Below, in pieces: positions 42,100 through 52,358 of a stretch of DNA of 64,000 bases. Within the stretch, counting starts at the first letter, position 1. Every line of letters begins with the position of its first letter. The translations under genes and the position numbers were made by a program. Origin of the DNA: Branchipolynoe longqiensis (lineage: Eukaryota; Annelida; Polychaeta; Phyllodocida; Polynoidae); NCBI GenBank assembly GCA_030323885.1, contig CM059194.1:24726780-24790779 (forward strand), given 5' to 3'. The notes under the pieces were generated by a model that had not been told where the DNA came from, did no database searches, and saw nothing but the letters and a program-made list of their open reading frames with translations.

Positions 42100-42390
42100 A
42101 TTCACCGGTATGCACAGTAAGTCCGGCCAAGGCCAGAGGAAGAAGTGGAGTGAGGATGGAATTAGTTAGGCAGTGGGTGGGGTTACCTGTTAGTTGTTAG
42201 TGAAAATTAGTGGTTAGTTGGTAATGGTGTCAAGTCAGGTATGGGGACGAGGTGGGGCCTGCTAGTCCTCGGTGTCAGGGTCTGGGCGACCGACAGCATT
42301 AATGATATCTGCGTTCTGTCGGTAGAAGCGAGCAAGTGCGTTCCAGGATGACTTGGAAATCATGGAGAGGATATCCAGAGCGGCCCTAAA
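42100..42390 (-). pseudogene. Second, 5'-truncated copy of the RNase H LINE
   Basis: On the minus strand 42390 to 42270 encodes RAALDILSMISKSSWNALAR, FYRQNADIINAVGRP, DPDTED-stop, nearly identical to the end of the 37-38.5 kb LINE (AALAILSRISKSSWNALAR). It extends six residues past the point where that copy stops (GRPV), showing that copy's stop is probably a mutation. The 3' region 42100-42265 lacks the 20-bp array. Confidence 0.85.
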
Positions 42391-42574
42391 CTATATTCAT
42401 TGTTGTTGTTCTTGACAGAAGAATATAAATAATCAAGGAAAATGGTAGAGGAAACGGAGCTAACTTGGAGAGAACCTGGTCAGATGCAAGAGGAAGTCGC
42501 GTGGTATCCAGGTGGCTACAACTCCACGCAGACACATTACATAATTAATATGCATATAAGTGCTTATATATTAC

Positions 42575-42665
42575 ATACTGGGTGTTTATGCAACTGGGAA
42601 ACATTGCGCCTGGACTTGGTTTCGAACCACCCATTTCTGCCATTACGGGGCTAGTGTCCAAATCA
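42575..42665 (-). repeat. Possible SINE F head fragment
   Basis: GGTTTCGAACCACCCATTTC and CATTACGGGGCTAGTGTCC resemble the reversed tRNA-like head at 63355-63425. Short and uncertain. Confidence 0.4.
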
Positions 42666-43019
42666 TGTTTCTCATTCGCCTCAGTATACTGGTATACGCT
42701 TAACCTAATATGTCAAATGTCTCATGTCTGATATCTGACATTGTTGTCTCAGATTCAGAGGCAATTTGTCTTGCTTTCCGCAAACCGAAGTTTGAGACTA
42801 ATTCTCTCCTTTCCTCTAAGCCTGAGTAGTTGACAACTCCAGTATATTGGACGCTACTCCATAAAACAATTGCTAATGTCCATCACATTAAATGGATCCT
42901 TTTACCGGAACCTGGGAATGGGATTCACAGTCACCGATCAAAGGGGCTGAAAGCTAATTATCGTGGTATGTGAGGAGGGCTTCATTCAGAACCATCACTA
43001 ACACCAATGAGCTTGGATT
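42666..43019. other. No recognisable feature
   Basis: Non-repetitive. Confidence 0.5.
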
Positions 43020-43025
43020 TATTGT

Positions 43026-43250
43026 GTTCCTTTTCTTCCTTTTCTTCCTTTTTCTTCCTTTTCTTCCTTTCTTCTTTTTCTTCTTTTTCTTCCTTTTCTT
43101 CGTTTTTTTTTCTTCCTTCTTTTGCTTTTACTTCCTTTCTTCCCTTTCTTCCTTTTCTTTTACTTCCTTTTCTTTTTTTTCTCGGTTTTATTATTTTCCT
43201 CTTTTTTCTTCTTTTGTCTTCCTTTTTCTTCCCTTTTTCTTTTTCTCCTT
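43026..43250 (+). repeat. TTTTCTTCC polypyrimidine tract
   Basis: About 225 bp almost wholly C and T on the plus strand. Phe/Leu/Ser frames are artefacts. Triplex-capable composition. Confidence 0.93.
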
Positions 43251-43928
43251 TGTATTTTACACAACAATCCAGAATTCACTATTAAATTGTTATTTTGTCC
43301 ACGCACACTGTAATAATAATAATAATAATGACGATAATAATAATACCATTTAATCCAATAACAAGTGAACACAAATAACAATAAAAATATATGTGACCCC
43401 CACATACAAAGAGGAAATAAAAAGAAACTCTAATGCAAAGACCTTGGTCTGTGTTTGTAAACTGAAAAACACAGACATATGTACCCCATATTATGTAAGT
43501 ATTATCTCCTAAACAGTCCCTGAATTACCCAACTCAAGGTCTGCTCAAGGTCAGGTATATCCTTTAGGAACTTGCACCGCCATCGGACCTCACTTTGGTA
43601 CCAGACGAGCTGCTATTTTTAAAACTCCTTTTTTTTCTTTCTTAAAAATAAATCTTTTAACAAATATTAATTTCATGTTTGTTCCCTCCATTTTGTTGCT
43701 GTTGTCCTCCGGGAGGGGGGTGGTGTGGAGGAGGGAGGGGTTATATGAGCTTACCAGATGTAGTCTACGGTGTGTTTCAGATCACCACTGCAGAGATGAT
43801 CATGGCTTCCATACTTGAAAACCTAAACTCTCTTCTGACAGATTTAGCTGCTAAGCTGTCATAAAACGAACGTTTGCCATGCATACCACATTTCCCCACG
43901 CCGTTAGTATTCCAAGAAATATGTCTCT
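43251..43928. other. No recognised gene
   Basis: (AAT)n at 43312-43346. Otherwise unassigned. Confidence 0.5.
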
Positions 43929-43982
43929 CCTGATATGACCTTAGATGTTGCCAGCCCGTAAAACTCCAACAACCAACCAAAA
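43929..43982 (+). repeat. SINE A 3' end only, plus
   Basis: TCCTGATATGACCTTAGATG, TTGCCAGCCCGTAAAACTCC, AACAACCAACC. Extreme 5' truncation. Confidence 0.8.
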
Positions 43983-44077
43983 AAATATAAACGCTGTGAG
44001 CAGCATTAGCGTTCTTCTCTTTTGTCCTTCTTTTTTTGTCTTTTTTTTTTAGCTGTGAGGGCGGTGGGTGGTTCAGT

Positions 44078-44416
44078 TTGTTTTGTTTGTTTGTTGTTTT
44101 ACATCCTAGCAATATCTAAGGTCATATCAGGACGGGTAGCGACTTGTGACGGTATGCACTCATGGTGAATTTATAGTGCTGCCCCACTGTGAGACAAGGT
44201 GGCCAGCACCATGACCCAATATCCCCCACCGTCACAGTCACATTATCCTGATACTGTGCAAACCAGTCCTTGTGCTATCCTATTAATGCTGAGCGCCAGG
44301 CCAAATAGCGACAAGTATCAATTTTATAAGTAATTGGTTTAACTCGTCTGGGATTCGAACTCCCGACCTTCCGTATGGGAAGCCTGCGCTCTACCGATTA
44401 GCCCGCCACGGCCACG
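44078..44416 (-). mobile_element. SINE A, full-length, minus
   Basis: Tail of the other type, TTTGTTTTGTTTGTTTGTTG, full body, B-box text GGGATTCGAACTCCCG (minus GGGAGTTCGAATCCC) and head end CGATTAGCCCGCCACGG. The TTTG tail matches the (AAAC)n tail at 56.5 and 63.6 kb. Confidence 0.9.
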
Positions 44417-44563
44417 ATGGTGGTGGGGGAGGTTGCATAGGCAGTATGGATAGTTGAACGAGAGGGGAGCGCTCATTGGCTGTCATTGCTAGGGTTCGCA
44501 AAGAACAGCCACTCCTCCAAGGCCAGCCAATCCCCCTCCCCCCCCCCACACACACACTCCTCC

Positions 44564-44598
44564 CTGATTGGCTAACCCAATCCGTGCTAGCCAATCAG
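44564..44598. repeat. 11-bp inverted repeat with CCAAT boxes
   Basis: CTGATTGGCTA (44564-44574) and TAGCCAATCAG (44588-44598), exact. Another ATTGGC/GCCAAT pair lies at 44475 and 44526. No gene adjoins. Confidence 0.85.
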
Positions 44599-44937
44599 GC
44601 TCCACCTCGCACAGCAACTCTTCCTCGACTTCTATGACCACCTTTTCACTCAGTCCAGTGTGACGTCACATAATATTACGATTTCATAATAAGGTGACTG
44701 TGCCTTTAGAATATTCTAATTCCCCATTCACATTATTGTAATGTTTCAACTCCCTCTAAAATATTTTGAAACAGCTGGATTCAGAGTATTGCGGCCATAA
44801 TAATTGGTATGATTTTATTCTGAAAGTGTTTAGTTATGTTTTTATTTATGAACTTCTTTTGCACTTCAGCCTTCTTTTTAATTGTTTTTTAATTAGAGCT
44901 CACATTTTTGAATGAATCGGTGATTTATTGAGGTTTT
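44599..44937. other. No recognisable feature
   Basis: AT-rich, unassigned. Confidence 0.5.
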
Positions 44938-45225
44938 ATCTCCTTGCCACTTCTGCGGTTATATCGAGCCGAGTATTGACTGGTGACAGTGAGAACTTCT
45001 GGCGGCTTTATAGCACTGCCCGACTGGGATACAATGTCGCCGACACCATGACACATTATCCTAACACTGAGCCAACCACACCTTGCTCTATCCTAGTAAT
45101 GCATCGTACCTGTCAGGGTAGTGACAAGTATAACTATTGTAAGTTCTTGGTTTGACTCGGTAGGGGTTCAAACCCACGACCTCTCACATTGGAAGCTTGG
45201 TCATCCCATCCTGTCGATTAGGGAT
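44938..45225 (-). mobile_element. SINE A, diverged and deleted, minus
   Basis: Tail missing; starts near CTTGCCACTTCTGCGGTTAT, body recognisable (GACACTATCC-type, TTGCTCTATCCTAGTAATGC), head GGGGTTCAAACCCACGACC. Several deletions. Confidence 0.65.
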
Positions 45226-45461
45226 TTGGTGGAAGCAGGCACTGCCTGTCGATGCACAACTAAGCAATCTATGCCTGACGATGTCTATTTGGTTAGAGCC
45301 GAGCAGGAAATTGAAGATCAGGTTTAAAAGACAAATAAAATAAAGAGAAGACTTACCAGAGAACCGATGTTTATAGACAATGGCCTGCAACAGAAGAGGT
45401 GGGAAGTACTTATGCATTGTCCAATAAACATCAAGTATACAGGTTTTTTTTCTTGAATATT

Positions 45462-46230
45462 TATACAGCCGATCATGGATAAGTCTGAATAGACTTGTTT
45501 TCACCATTGGACAAGCCTACACTTTTACCGAACCAAGGGATTTTTAAGCTCCCACACCACATAGGTATGTTATGAGAGCAACTGGCCTTTGATGATGCTG
45601 TAAGTTATACATGGGGTATGCAGGTATAGCAAGACCTCAGGGAGTTTGATGCCTCTGCCTTGCAGAGTTGTAAACCACTGCCTTGTGGTACAGGTTCTTG
45701 ACAGAACCGAAGGCTAAGGGAGCAAACCCTAAACACAAAATCATGTCACTGTGGCAGCATTAAGGGCGGTTGATGTATGGAACTCCCAACATCTCCCGAC
45801 CAGCCACTGCAGGGACAAATAGTTTTGCGCCTGTCTTGACATGTTCTTGCCGATGTGAAACCTCTATTTGCTCCCCGAGAGAGTGCCACTGGTAACTTGC
45901 AAAAGCCAGCAGCACTTCAACACTTTTGCAGGCAGCTTTCATGAAATGTATACCATCAAGAGAAATCTGAAGCTGACAGACATTAAGACCGACTCATGGA
46001 TGCAACTCTCACAGCAGAGAGCTAAATGGAGAGTGGCAGTCAAGTAATGAAAGCAGTCTTTGTCGCATCGCGACCGACAGCATGATGATGATGATGAAGT
46101 TATACACAGCAATGGCAATCCAAATTGGCAGACATGGGGGCCATGGGGAATCGAACCACCAACCTTCAGATTAGGAATTTGACCTAGGAAAAAGTCAGAC
46201 ACTCTAACCACTCCGCCACAGATAACACCA
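45462..46230 (-). mobile_element. SINE C, minus, split by element X
   Basis: Left piece 45462-45611 is body (CCACACCACATAGGTATG, GAGAGCAACTGGCCTTTG, GCTGTAAGTTATAC). Right piece 46097-46230 is body plus head: minus-strand GTGGCGGAGTGGTTAGAG, TGTCTGACT, and a canonical B-box GGTTCGATTCC. The pieces join exactly once the LINE-tailed element and one duplicated decamer are removed. Confidence 0.85.
45612..46096 (+). mobile_element. Chimeric LINE-tailed element X, copy 2
   Basis: Same order as copy 1: X region 45612-45950, LINE tail 45951-46080, (ATG)n tail to 46096. Flanked by AAGTTATACA at 45602-45611 and 46097-46106. 485 bp. X is nearly identical to copy 1, and both copies begin at the same TATGCAGG, so the 5' end looks defined, not randomly truncated. 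An internal deletion removes the LINE segment from LRWTGH to RLRFKD: X ends CTTTCATGAAATG in both copies but joins TATACCATCAAG here. The start has a 16-bp difference (CAAGACCTCAGGG). Confidence 0.88.
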
Positions 46231-46289
46231 CACACTTCCCATAAGCTTTGGCGGTGCCAGGTTCTCTTACATTGGCTTAGCACGACATT

Positions 46290-46772
46290 CCATGTAGCAT
46301 TACATGCTAAGTAAGTGCAACGGGATCTACTTTGAATATGTAGGATTAAATGAAGGCAAATGTTTTGGTTTTTGAAAATTTGATACCTTCATCGGACTGT
46401 GCAGCTGACCATACGGGATAGCTGAATGAGTTGAGTGTCCGTCTCCTGTTTTGATATATTGTGCGATTTGAACCCGCATGTTCGAACCCTGGTCGAGTTA
46501 AACCAATCACTTAAAAATGTATACTTGTCATTTCCTAGCCAGGCGCTCGGCATTAATAGGATAGGGCAAGGACTGGTTGGCTTAATGTCAAGATAATGTG
46601 ACTGAGTGGGATATGATTATAAGGTCATTGTACTGGTGGCTTGGTCTCCCAGTGGGGCAGTGCTATAAAGTCACCATTAGTGTGAACTGTCACAAGTCAG
46701 TACCCATCCTAATATGACCTTAGATGTTGTCAGGACGCAAAACTCCAACAACCAACCGACTATGCAGCTTAA
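46290..46772 (+). mobile_element. TTAA-MITE 3' part, split by SINE A
   Basis: GGATTAAATGAAGGCAAATG, TTTTGAAAATTTGATACC, TTCATCGGACTGTGCAGCT, then after the SINE the duplicated GACTATGCAGCT and terminal TTAA (46769-46772). Left part decayed. Confidence 0.7.
46407..46757 (+). mobile_element. SINE A variant head, full-length, plus, with TSD
   Basis: Second head type (GGGATAGCTGAATGAGTTGA, TGCGATTTGAACCCGC), full body, tail AACTCCAACAACCAACC. Flanked by GACTGTGCAGCT (46395-46406) and GACTATGCAGCT (46758-46769). It landed in the terminal repeat of a TTAA MITE. Confidence 0.9.
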
Positions 46773-47937
46773 CAAATATGTTAGACTGTGAGTAAATCTC
46801 ATCTGTTGGTGGTTTGTTCCGTGTGAGATTTAAAATTTCGTCAGAGGGTGTGTGCTGCTTCTTACTAAATACCCCTCACTCTTCGGTGCTGATTTAATTT
46901 GATATTGGCTTGAAGACGGACTGCTGACAATTCAAGGCCTAAAGACGCAGCGTCGCGTTGCTAATGACGTCATAAGGTACTGACGTGGCCATGTGTGCAG
47001 CAGCCTCAGGGAAGCACGTCGCTCACAAATCGCCAGAGCAAAACAACAAAATGATTAATGAAAATAAATATTGTATGGCACGGGTGAGCTGTCAAAAGAA
47101 CTGTTAATATTAAGTACCGGCAGTCTGTTTGCAGATATTTAAACTGGCAGTTAAGTGAGGTTAATCATACAGTGCTAGTTAAATGCAGAATAACACCACA
47201 AGAAATAGAATGGTTCTATCTGGTCTACTTTTCAATATATACACATTTTAGGATTTATTTATTTACTTGAACAACATTTTCCTTTAGCACTGAATGAAAC
47301 ATGGGGTGTGGGTTTTCTTGTTTGGCATAATTTGATTTTGTTTTAAATATATGTTTATTGCATACCAAATTAAAGCGCATTTAGTGGTCTTTTCGATAGG
47401 ATCTATTAATAGCCAGTGTAACCAATGGCGACTCAGCGCTGAGTGAAACAATACTGCATGCTTTGGTACTAGTTTTGTTTAACGTGATGCAAAAGAATGC
47501 GTTTATTAGCAAGTGTGCCTGTAATAAAGTGCCTTTTGGTGTGTCATCTTAAGAAAAATCCCAAATAATATTGGTATTAAAATAAAGAGTAAATAGTGAA
47601 TTCATTCACAGTACTTTCTGGGTATATTTAATTTAGGCATGCACCCAAATAGGAGTATTTAAAAACTAGCAATTTTTCATGATTTTCATGCTTTCTTCCA
47701 GTATTATCTAAATACAGTCAGTACCTAATGTTATGGTAAGTGGAAATTTGTTTACATTATATTTCACTGAGCAGAGAATACGCTACATAGTAGTTAGCTG
47801 TTGGATCTCCGAACAGGAAGCGTCTTTACATCACGTGTTTCTTTTTGTTTAAAAAATAGTCGGTGTGACTTTAGTAAAGCCCCTTTGTGGTATGTAGGGT
47901 CTCAGTTGGAGGTTGTGTTGCTGTTGTTGTTGGAGGT
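46773..47937. other. About 1.2 kb with no recognised feature
   Basis: AT-rich, low repeat content, short frames only. Confidence 0.55.
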
Positions 47938-48513
47938 GGCTGGTGGTTTGCTTGTCAGGGTTTTAAGTCCTAGCAACATCCAATGTCATATCACGATGGG
48001 TGCCGACTTCTATAAAGCTTGTTTTATTTAACGATGCCTCTAGAGCACATTGATTTTCATATCACCGGCTATTGGACATCAAACATATGGTCATTCTGGC
48101 ATATTTCTTTGGGGGAAACCTGCTGCTGCCACATAGGCTACTCTTTCCAATAAGCAGCAAGGGGTCTTTTAAATGCACTTCCCCACAGGCAGGACAGCAC
48201 ATACCACAGCCTTTAATGAACCAGTTGTGGATGGTACCCACTTCTGACAGTGTGCAGTCATGCTGACATTATAGTGCTGCCCCAATGGGGGACCACCAGC
48301 ACCATGAACCAATATCCAACTCAGTCATATTATCCTGGCACTGAGCTAACCAGTCCTTACCCTATGCTACTTGTGTCGAGCGCCAGGTTAGGTAGCGACA
48401 AGTATCAATTTTGTAATTCATTTGTTTGACTCGGCCAGGGTTCAAATGCTCGAGTACCCACACAGGAAGCCAGTGAGCACTTTTACTGATTTGGCCTTCA
48501 CATCCTGTGGTGG
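47938..48513 (-). mobile_element. SINE A, minus, split by SINE B
   Basis: Tail-side piece 47938-48010 (GGGTTTTAAGTCCTAGCAAC, GGTGCCGACTT) and head-side piece 48232-48513 (ACTTCTGACAGTGTGCAG through GATTTGGCCTTCACATCC). Removing 48011-48231 restores one SINE A. Confidence 0.85.
48011..48231 (-). mobile_element. SINE B, 5'-truncated, nested in SINE A
   Basis: TTGTTTTATTTAACGATGCC, TCTAGAGCACATTGATTTTC, ATACCACAGCCTTTAATGAA, CCAGTTGTGGATGG. Truncated before its tRNA head. Short related text GG(T)NCC.ACTTCT at both edges (47998-48011, 48233-48246) fits a target duplication. Confidence 0.85.
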
Positions 48514-48773
48514 AATGAGGTGGGGGTGGTGTCAGGGAATGGGTGGTTGATAGCCAGATATATGCAATGTAGGCGTTAGTTGGAGTGAGACTCCCACACA
48601 CAAAGACCATTGCGACCAGTAATATATATTTTTTGTTTTAACCCACTATAACAGCCCCTTTGATTAAGAAAAAAAAAATCATATTACACAGAACTTCTCC
48701 CCTTCAAAAGATAGAATTTCTCAATATTAAATACAATGTCTTTAATTTATTGAGGCAATTGCATTATGGGTGC
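48514..48773. other. No recognisable feature
   Basis: Poly-A at 48669-48678. Nothing supported. Confidence 0.5.
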
Positions 48774-49128
48774 TTAAAGTTGCATAGTCCGATGGTTTTG
48801 AGTTTCGACTATTTTTCTGAATTTAATATATTAAATGGATCGTTCGAATCTACTTTACTTTAGTTTGCGGCAACTTTGATTTTAAACAGCTAACCTTGGA
48901 GATATTTGAAGCACAAACATGCCATATTAATGTTGGCAAGCATGCCAAAACTCTGACACCATAGGCTTACGCAGTAACAGGTTCTATTAAATTGACTCAG
49001 TATGCCATTCTGTTTGGCAACAAATCCTTAATAAGTGCATTAGTATCCAAGTTAGATATGTAGAACCAAATCTAGGTGAGTGTTTTGGTTTTGAAAATTT
49101 GATGCTTTATCGGACTATGCAAATTTAA
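48774..49128 (+). mobile_element. TTAA-MITE, full-length
   Basis: TTAAAGTTGCATAGTCCGAT at the left; ATCGGACTATGCAAATTTAA at the right. TTAA at 48774-48777 and 49125-49128. About 355 bp. This copy has the best-preserved inverted repeats in the window (GCATAGTCCGAT exact on both sides). Confidence 0.9.
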
Positions 49129-49292
49129 TAATTTGCCCACACCTTATCCTCTTTTGTTAAAGATTCTTTTCACTTGAAGTACCTAAGCAATCAAACAAAA
49201 CTCAGTGTTTACATTAAATTAATTCTAATGCTTAGTGTAGTGTGAGCCCATGGTGTAAGCTTTTCATAAGTTGCATGCCACTTTAAATGGTT

Positions 49293-49336
49293 GTTGCTTG
49301 TTGTTGTTCTATATCCTAGCAACATTTAAGGTCATA
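49293..49336 (-). repeat. SINE A 3' end only, minus
   Basis: TTGTTGTTCTATATCCTAGC, AACATTTAAGGTCATAG. Confidence 0.7.
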
Positions 49337-49337
49337 G

Positions 49338-49690
49338 TGTAATGTATAATCTATTATACCAATATTATTTAGGCTGCAGTGTTACAACCTCTGCATCGCT
49401 TGCTTGCTCTATGTTGCATCTATGTTCACTCTTTTGTAGTTCTCTACCTTTGCTTATACGCTGGTTGAGGCACTGCCGAGCGACCTGGACATCTGCATAC
49501 TTGCCCACATCCAGGCCTACTTCCTCCTGGGACTGGCTGAGTGTGGCAACAGGCTGCTGTAGCCACCTCTTTTCCGTTGAAATATTGACTTAATAAAATG
49601 ATTGGTTGACATGTTCGTGGGTCCAGCCAGAGGGAAATCAAGGGAAGACATTTTGCCAGTCATCGGGTCCAGCCAGAGTTAAAAAAAATT
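49338..49690 (+). repeat. Dispersed repeat Y, copy 2
   Basis: Partner of 41270-41620. One frame reads FSTFAYTLVEALPSDLDIC, ILAHIQAYFLLGLAEC, GNRLL-stop, followed by CTTAATAAAATGATTGG. Copy 1 has a stop after YVLV, so coding is not conserved. Confidence 0.6.
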
Positions 49691-49859
49691 GTTAATGCAA
49701 AATACAAAAATGTTCCGTGGTGTACTAGTGCGTCCCGCCCACCCCCGGTGCATCGGGTCGGGTCGGGTGGAAGTGATTTCTCAGTCGTAATGGGTCGTGA
49801 CCAAACACAACGAGACAAGGCTGTCTCCAGATCCTTAAAATCGACTTAAAACAACCGCG

Positions 49860-50005
49860 TGAACAGAGGCACACACACGTACAAACAAACACACGGACAG
49901 GCACTCACACACAGACAGACGCGCACACGCGCACTCACACACACGTACACACGCGCACTCACAAACACACACGTACACACGCACACGTACACACGCACAC
50001 CCGCG
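49860..50005. repeat. CACACG microsatellite
   Basis: CACACACGTACA, CACGCGCACT and GTACACACGCAC words. Confidence 0.85.
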
Positions 50006-50107
50006 GTGCGATCACTATAGATTGAGTAATTAAATAATTGATAAAAAGCAACATTTTGATTTCTTCTCTGTGACTACAATATTAGTAAGCCATACCAGAA
50101 GTGATAC

Positions 50108-51405
50108 TACCAGAGGGGATGGCCGAATGAGTTGAGCGTTCCTCTCCCGTATTGGGAGATCATGGGATTCGAACCGACGGGTTCAAACCCTGATCGAGTC
50201 AAACCAATGATCGAGTCAAACTAAATCAGGCTGTAATATGTCGGGTCTAGGCCGTCAGAGCCCCACGATACCACTTACTCTCCCCAGGTGCGTTCTGACA
50301 ACTGTTTGTCAGTTCCCACCCGATGCCCCTCTCCAACAAACTCATAAGGAAGAAAGGGAAGACAAGACGCGCAAGATTGACAGTGAAGAATTGTGCTTTA
50401 TTGGCATCAACTCCTGTTCACCTATTAGTGACCTATCACCCTCACTCCTTACCTACTGTCCACACAGATCCTCATTACTCTTGTTAGTGTGTATAAGAAT
50501 CAGTGCCTACATACAGCCCATTGAACCGGAGTCCCATGGTTGTTACACACAGCTCAGTGCCTTTTGAATAGCTGCTGCTAGTTTGTGTATAGAAAGTGGA
50601 GCCTCAGACAGAGTGTCTGGGTTCCTGGACAAGAGAAGAGTGTCTCCTGCTAGAGTGCCTAGCTCAGAGTCTCTCTCCAGAGTATCTGTCAAGAAGTGAA
50701 TGAAGAATAATATATATCAGAGTGAGGTCAGGGTGCAGGTGACTGGGCCTCCCACAGCCAGCCAATCAGACACCCTCTACAGCCTGGGGGCAATGCCCTA
50801 ATAGGGGCAGCTGTCACTCAACCCCAGCTGCAGGTGGTGTCCATAATGTATGCAGGAGGGTTGGGTGTGCTTGCCCATCGGCCCTGTGGTAACAGGTAGT
50901 TGCAGACAGTTACAATAAACATATATTAAAAATGTCCTTCCCCTCCACTTGCTAGTACTGGTGCATAGAGAGAACATTTCACTAAACATTAACTGTCCCT
51001 TACATATGAACATCATGTCATAATCTTGGGCACTATATGTTATCATATTTTCCACATAGTCTCTTATGTCAAACAGTGAGTGGGGCACCCATTGCTTCTC
51101 TGTTACATAACCTTGGTCCCCACTCCGTTGCCCGAGAATAGTAATGCTCTCTGCCAATATATAAATCCGAACCGAAAATCTGTACATTTTTACAAGGCGC
51201 GCAGCATTAATAGGATAGGGCAAGGACTGGTTCGCTCAGTGTCAGGATAATGTGACTGAGTAGGATATCAGGTTTTGGTGCTGGGGGCCTGGTATTCCAA
51301 TGGGGCACCTCTATAAAGTCACCATGAGTGTGCACTGTCACAAGTTGACACCCATCCTGATATGACCTTAGATGTTGCCAGGACGTAAAACTCCAACAAC
51401 CAACC
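50108..51405 (+). mobile_element. SINE A variant head, plus, split by solo LTR
   Basis: 5' piece 50108-50231 (GGGGATGGCCGAATGAGTTG, ATGGGATTCGAACCGACGG, GGTTCAAACCCTGATCGAG) and 3' piece 51195-51405 (AGGCGCGCAGCATTAATAGG to CTCCAACAACCAACC). About 35 bp of body is missing at the joint. Confidence 0.85.
50232..51194 (-). mobile_element. Solo LTR nested in SINE A
   Basis: On the minus strand it starts TGTAAAAATGTACAGATTTT and ends CCCGACATATTACA: TGTAA...TTACA, the usual LTR inverted termini. Polyadenylation signal GCCAATAAAGCACAATTC (minus) about 165 bp from its end. Flanked by AGGC on both sides (50228-50231, 51195-51198), a 4-bp target duplication. 963 bp, no gag/pol: a solo LTR. Its relative is at 13779. 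Superfamily unknown; 4-5 bp duplications suit Gypsy or Copia. Confidence 0.8.
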
Positions 51406-51439
51406 AAAAATAAGTGATCAAAAGCCAGGTTTATATTCC

Positions 51440-51960
51440 CTGGCTGTCAGTGCACTTCCGGAAAACTATTAACATGTACTGTGCACAGTGGGTCCCCTGT
51501 GCGATTCGATTTTAGCAATGTCTCTGAATCAAATGTTGCTTCATCCCTATCTATTTGTAGTCCATCCAGTGAGAGTGCCACAATTGTTTGGCCTCTGTGT
51601 GCTGTCACTGGCAGTAAAAGAACTGCTAACTTAAATCCTAGTTCCTTCATTGATAAATGTCTATTGCTAGGCCATGACTTGAATAACTTGAATACTATCG
51701 ACACATCCCAAAACCTATTATATTTCAGTTTGGGTGGGTTTCTTTCATATACCAATCTAATGATCCAGTGTACCAACTGATGTTTCCCAATCGTTTGTCC
51801 ATCTATTCTTGGTAGAATAATCGATAACGCACATCTTGCTGCATTAACTGCACCAAATCTTAATCATTCATCTTCTTGAATTCTTAAAAATCTTAATACT
51901 TGGGCTATTGTAGGTTTTAACGGTTTGACTCCTTTGAGAAGGCAATGAAGTCCCCGGGGG
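51440..51960 (-). pseudogene. DIRS-type tyrosine recombinase, truncated
   Basis: Minus strand, spanning two frames: LRFLRIQ, then AARCALSIILPRIDGQTIGK, HQLVHWIIRLVYERNPP, NRFWDVSIVFKLFKSWP, LSMKELGFKLAVLLLPV, TAHRGQTIVALSLDGLQ, ending about FPEVH. The R in HRGQT is the first catalytic Arg of tyrosine recombinases. The second catalytic box (HxxR and Tyr) is missing, cut at the junction before the SINE at 51405. Tyrosine recombinases of this kind replace integrase in DIRS retroelements and insert circular DNA (family knowledge). Confidence 0.85.
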
Positions 51961-52350
51961 GTCTAACAATTTTTTTTTGTATTGAGGCTGTATTTATACT
52001 CTCCATAGCATATGAGCCTGGGTATTCAGGCTTGTTTTCAATGCGGGCCAGCTGTAGGGTTGGTGTAATCTTATCACACAGTAGCTGCTGATAAGGTATT
52101 TGATTGCCTGCATTTCAGTAGCAGATAGATAGTTGGTTGATATGGTTAGTAGACTATGTTAGTTTCTTTTGGATTTTCTTGGCATATGTTTTTTTTTTTC
52201 TACCCTTACTCCTAGACTAGCCTACTCATATTTACATACAATAGGCTTGTATGTAGCTGTGTGGTGTGCTATCTGGCTACTTTTGGCATGGTTACCTTCC
52301 ATTGGCCGACCCGCTGGTGGGCCGTGACATATCACATCTTTAAATAACTT
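51961..52350. other. DIRS internal spacer, decayed
   Basis: Between the recombinase and the post-RNase H frames; poly-T near 52189-52198. No domain recognised, so any methyltransferase domain of PAT/DIRS type is not visible. Confidence 0.45.
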
Positions 52351-52358
52351 GTGTATAA

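Noticed and set aside
45612..46096. Twin-priming inversion as the explanation for X joined to the LINE tail
   Set aside because: X has the same inner breakpoint in both copies; independent twin-priming events should give different breakpoints.
49338..49690. Host exon encoding LVEALPSDLDICILAHIQAY
   Set aside because: The related copy at 41.3 kb has a stop in this frame, and the sequence is repeated.
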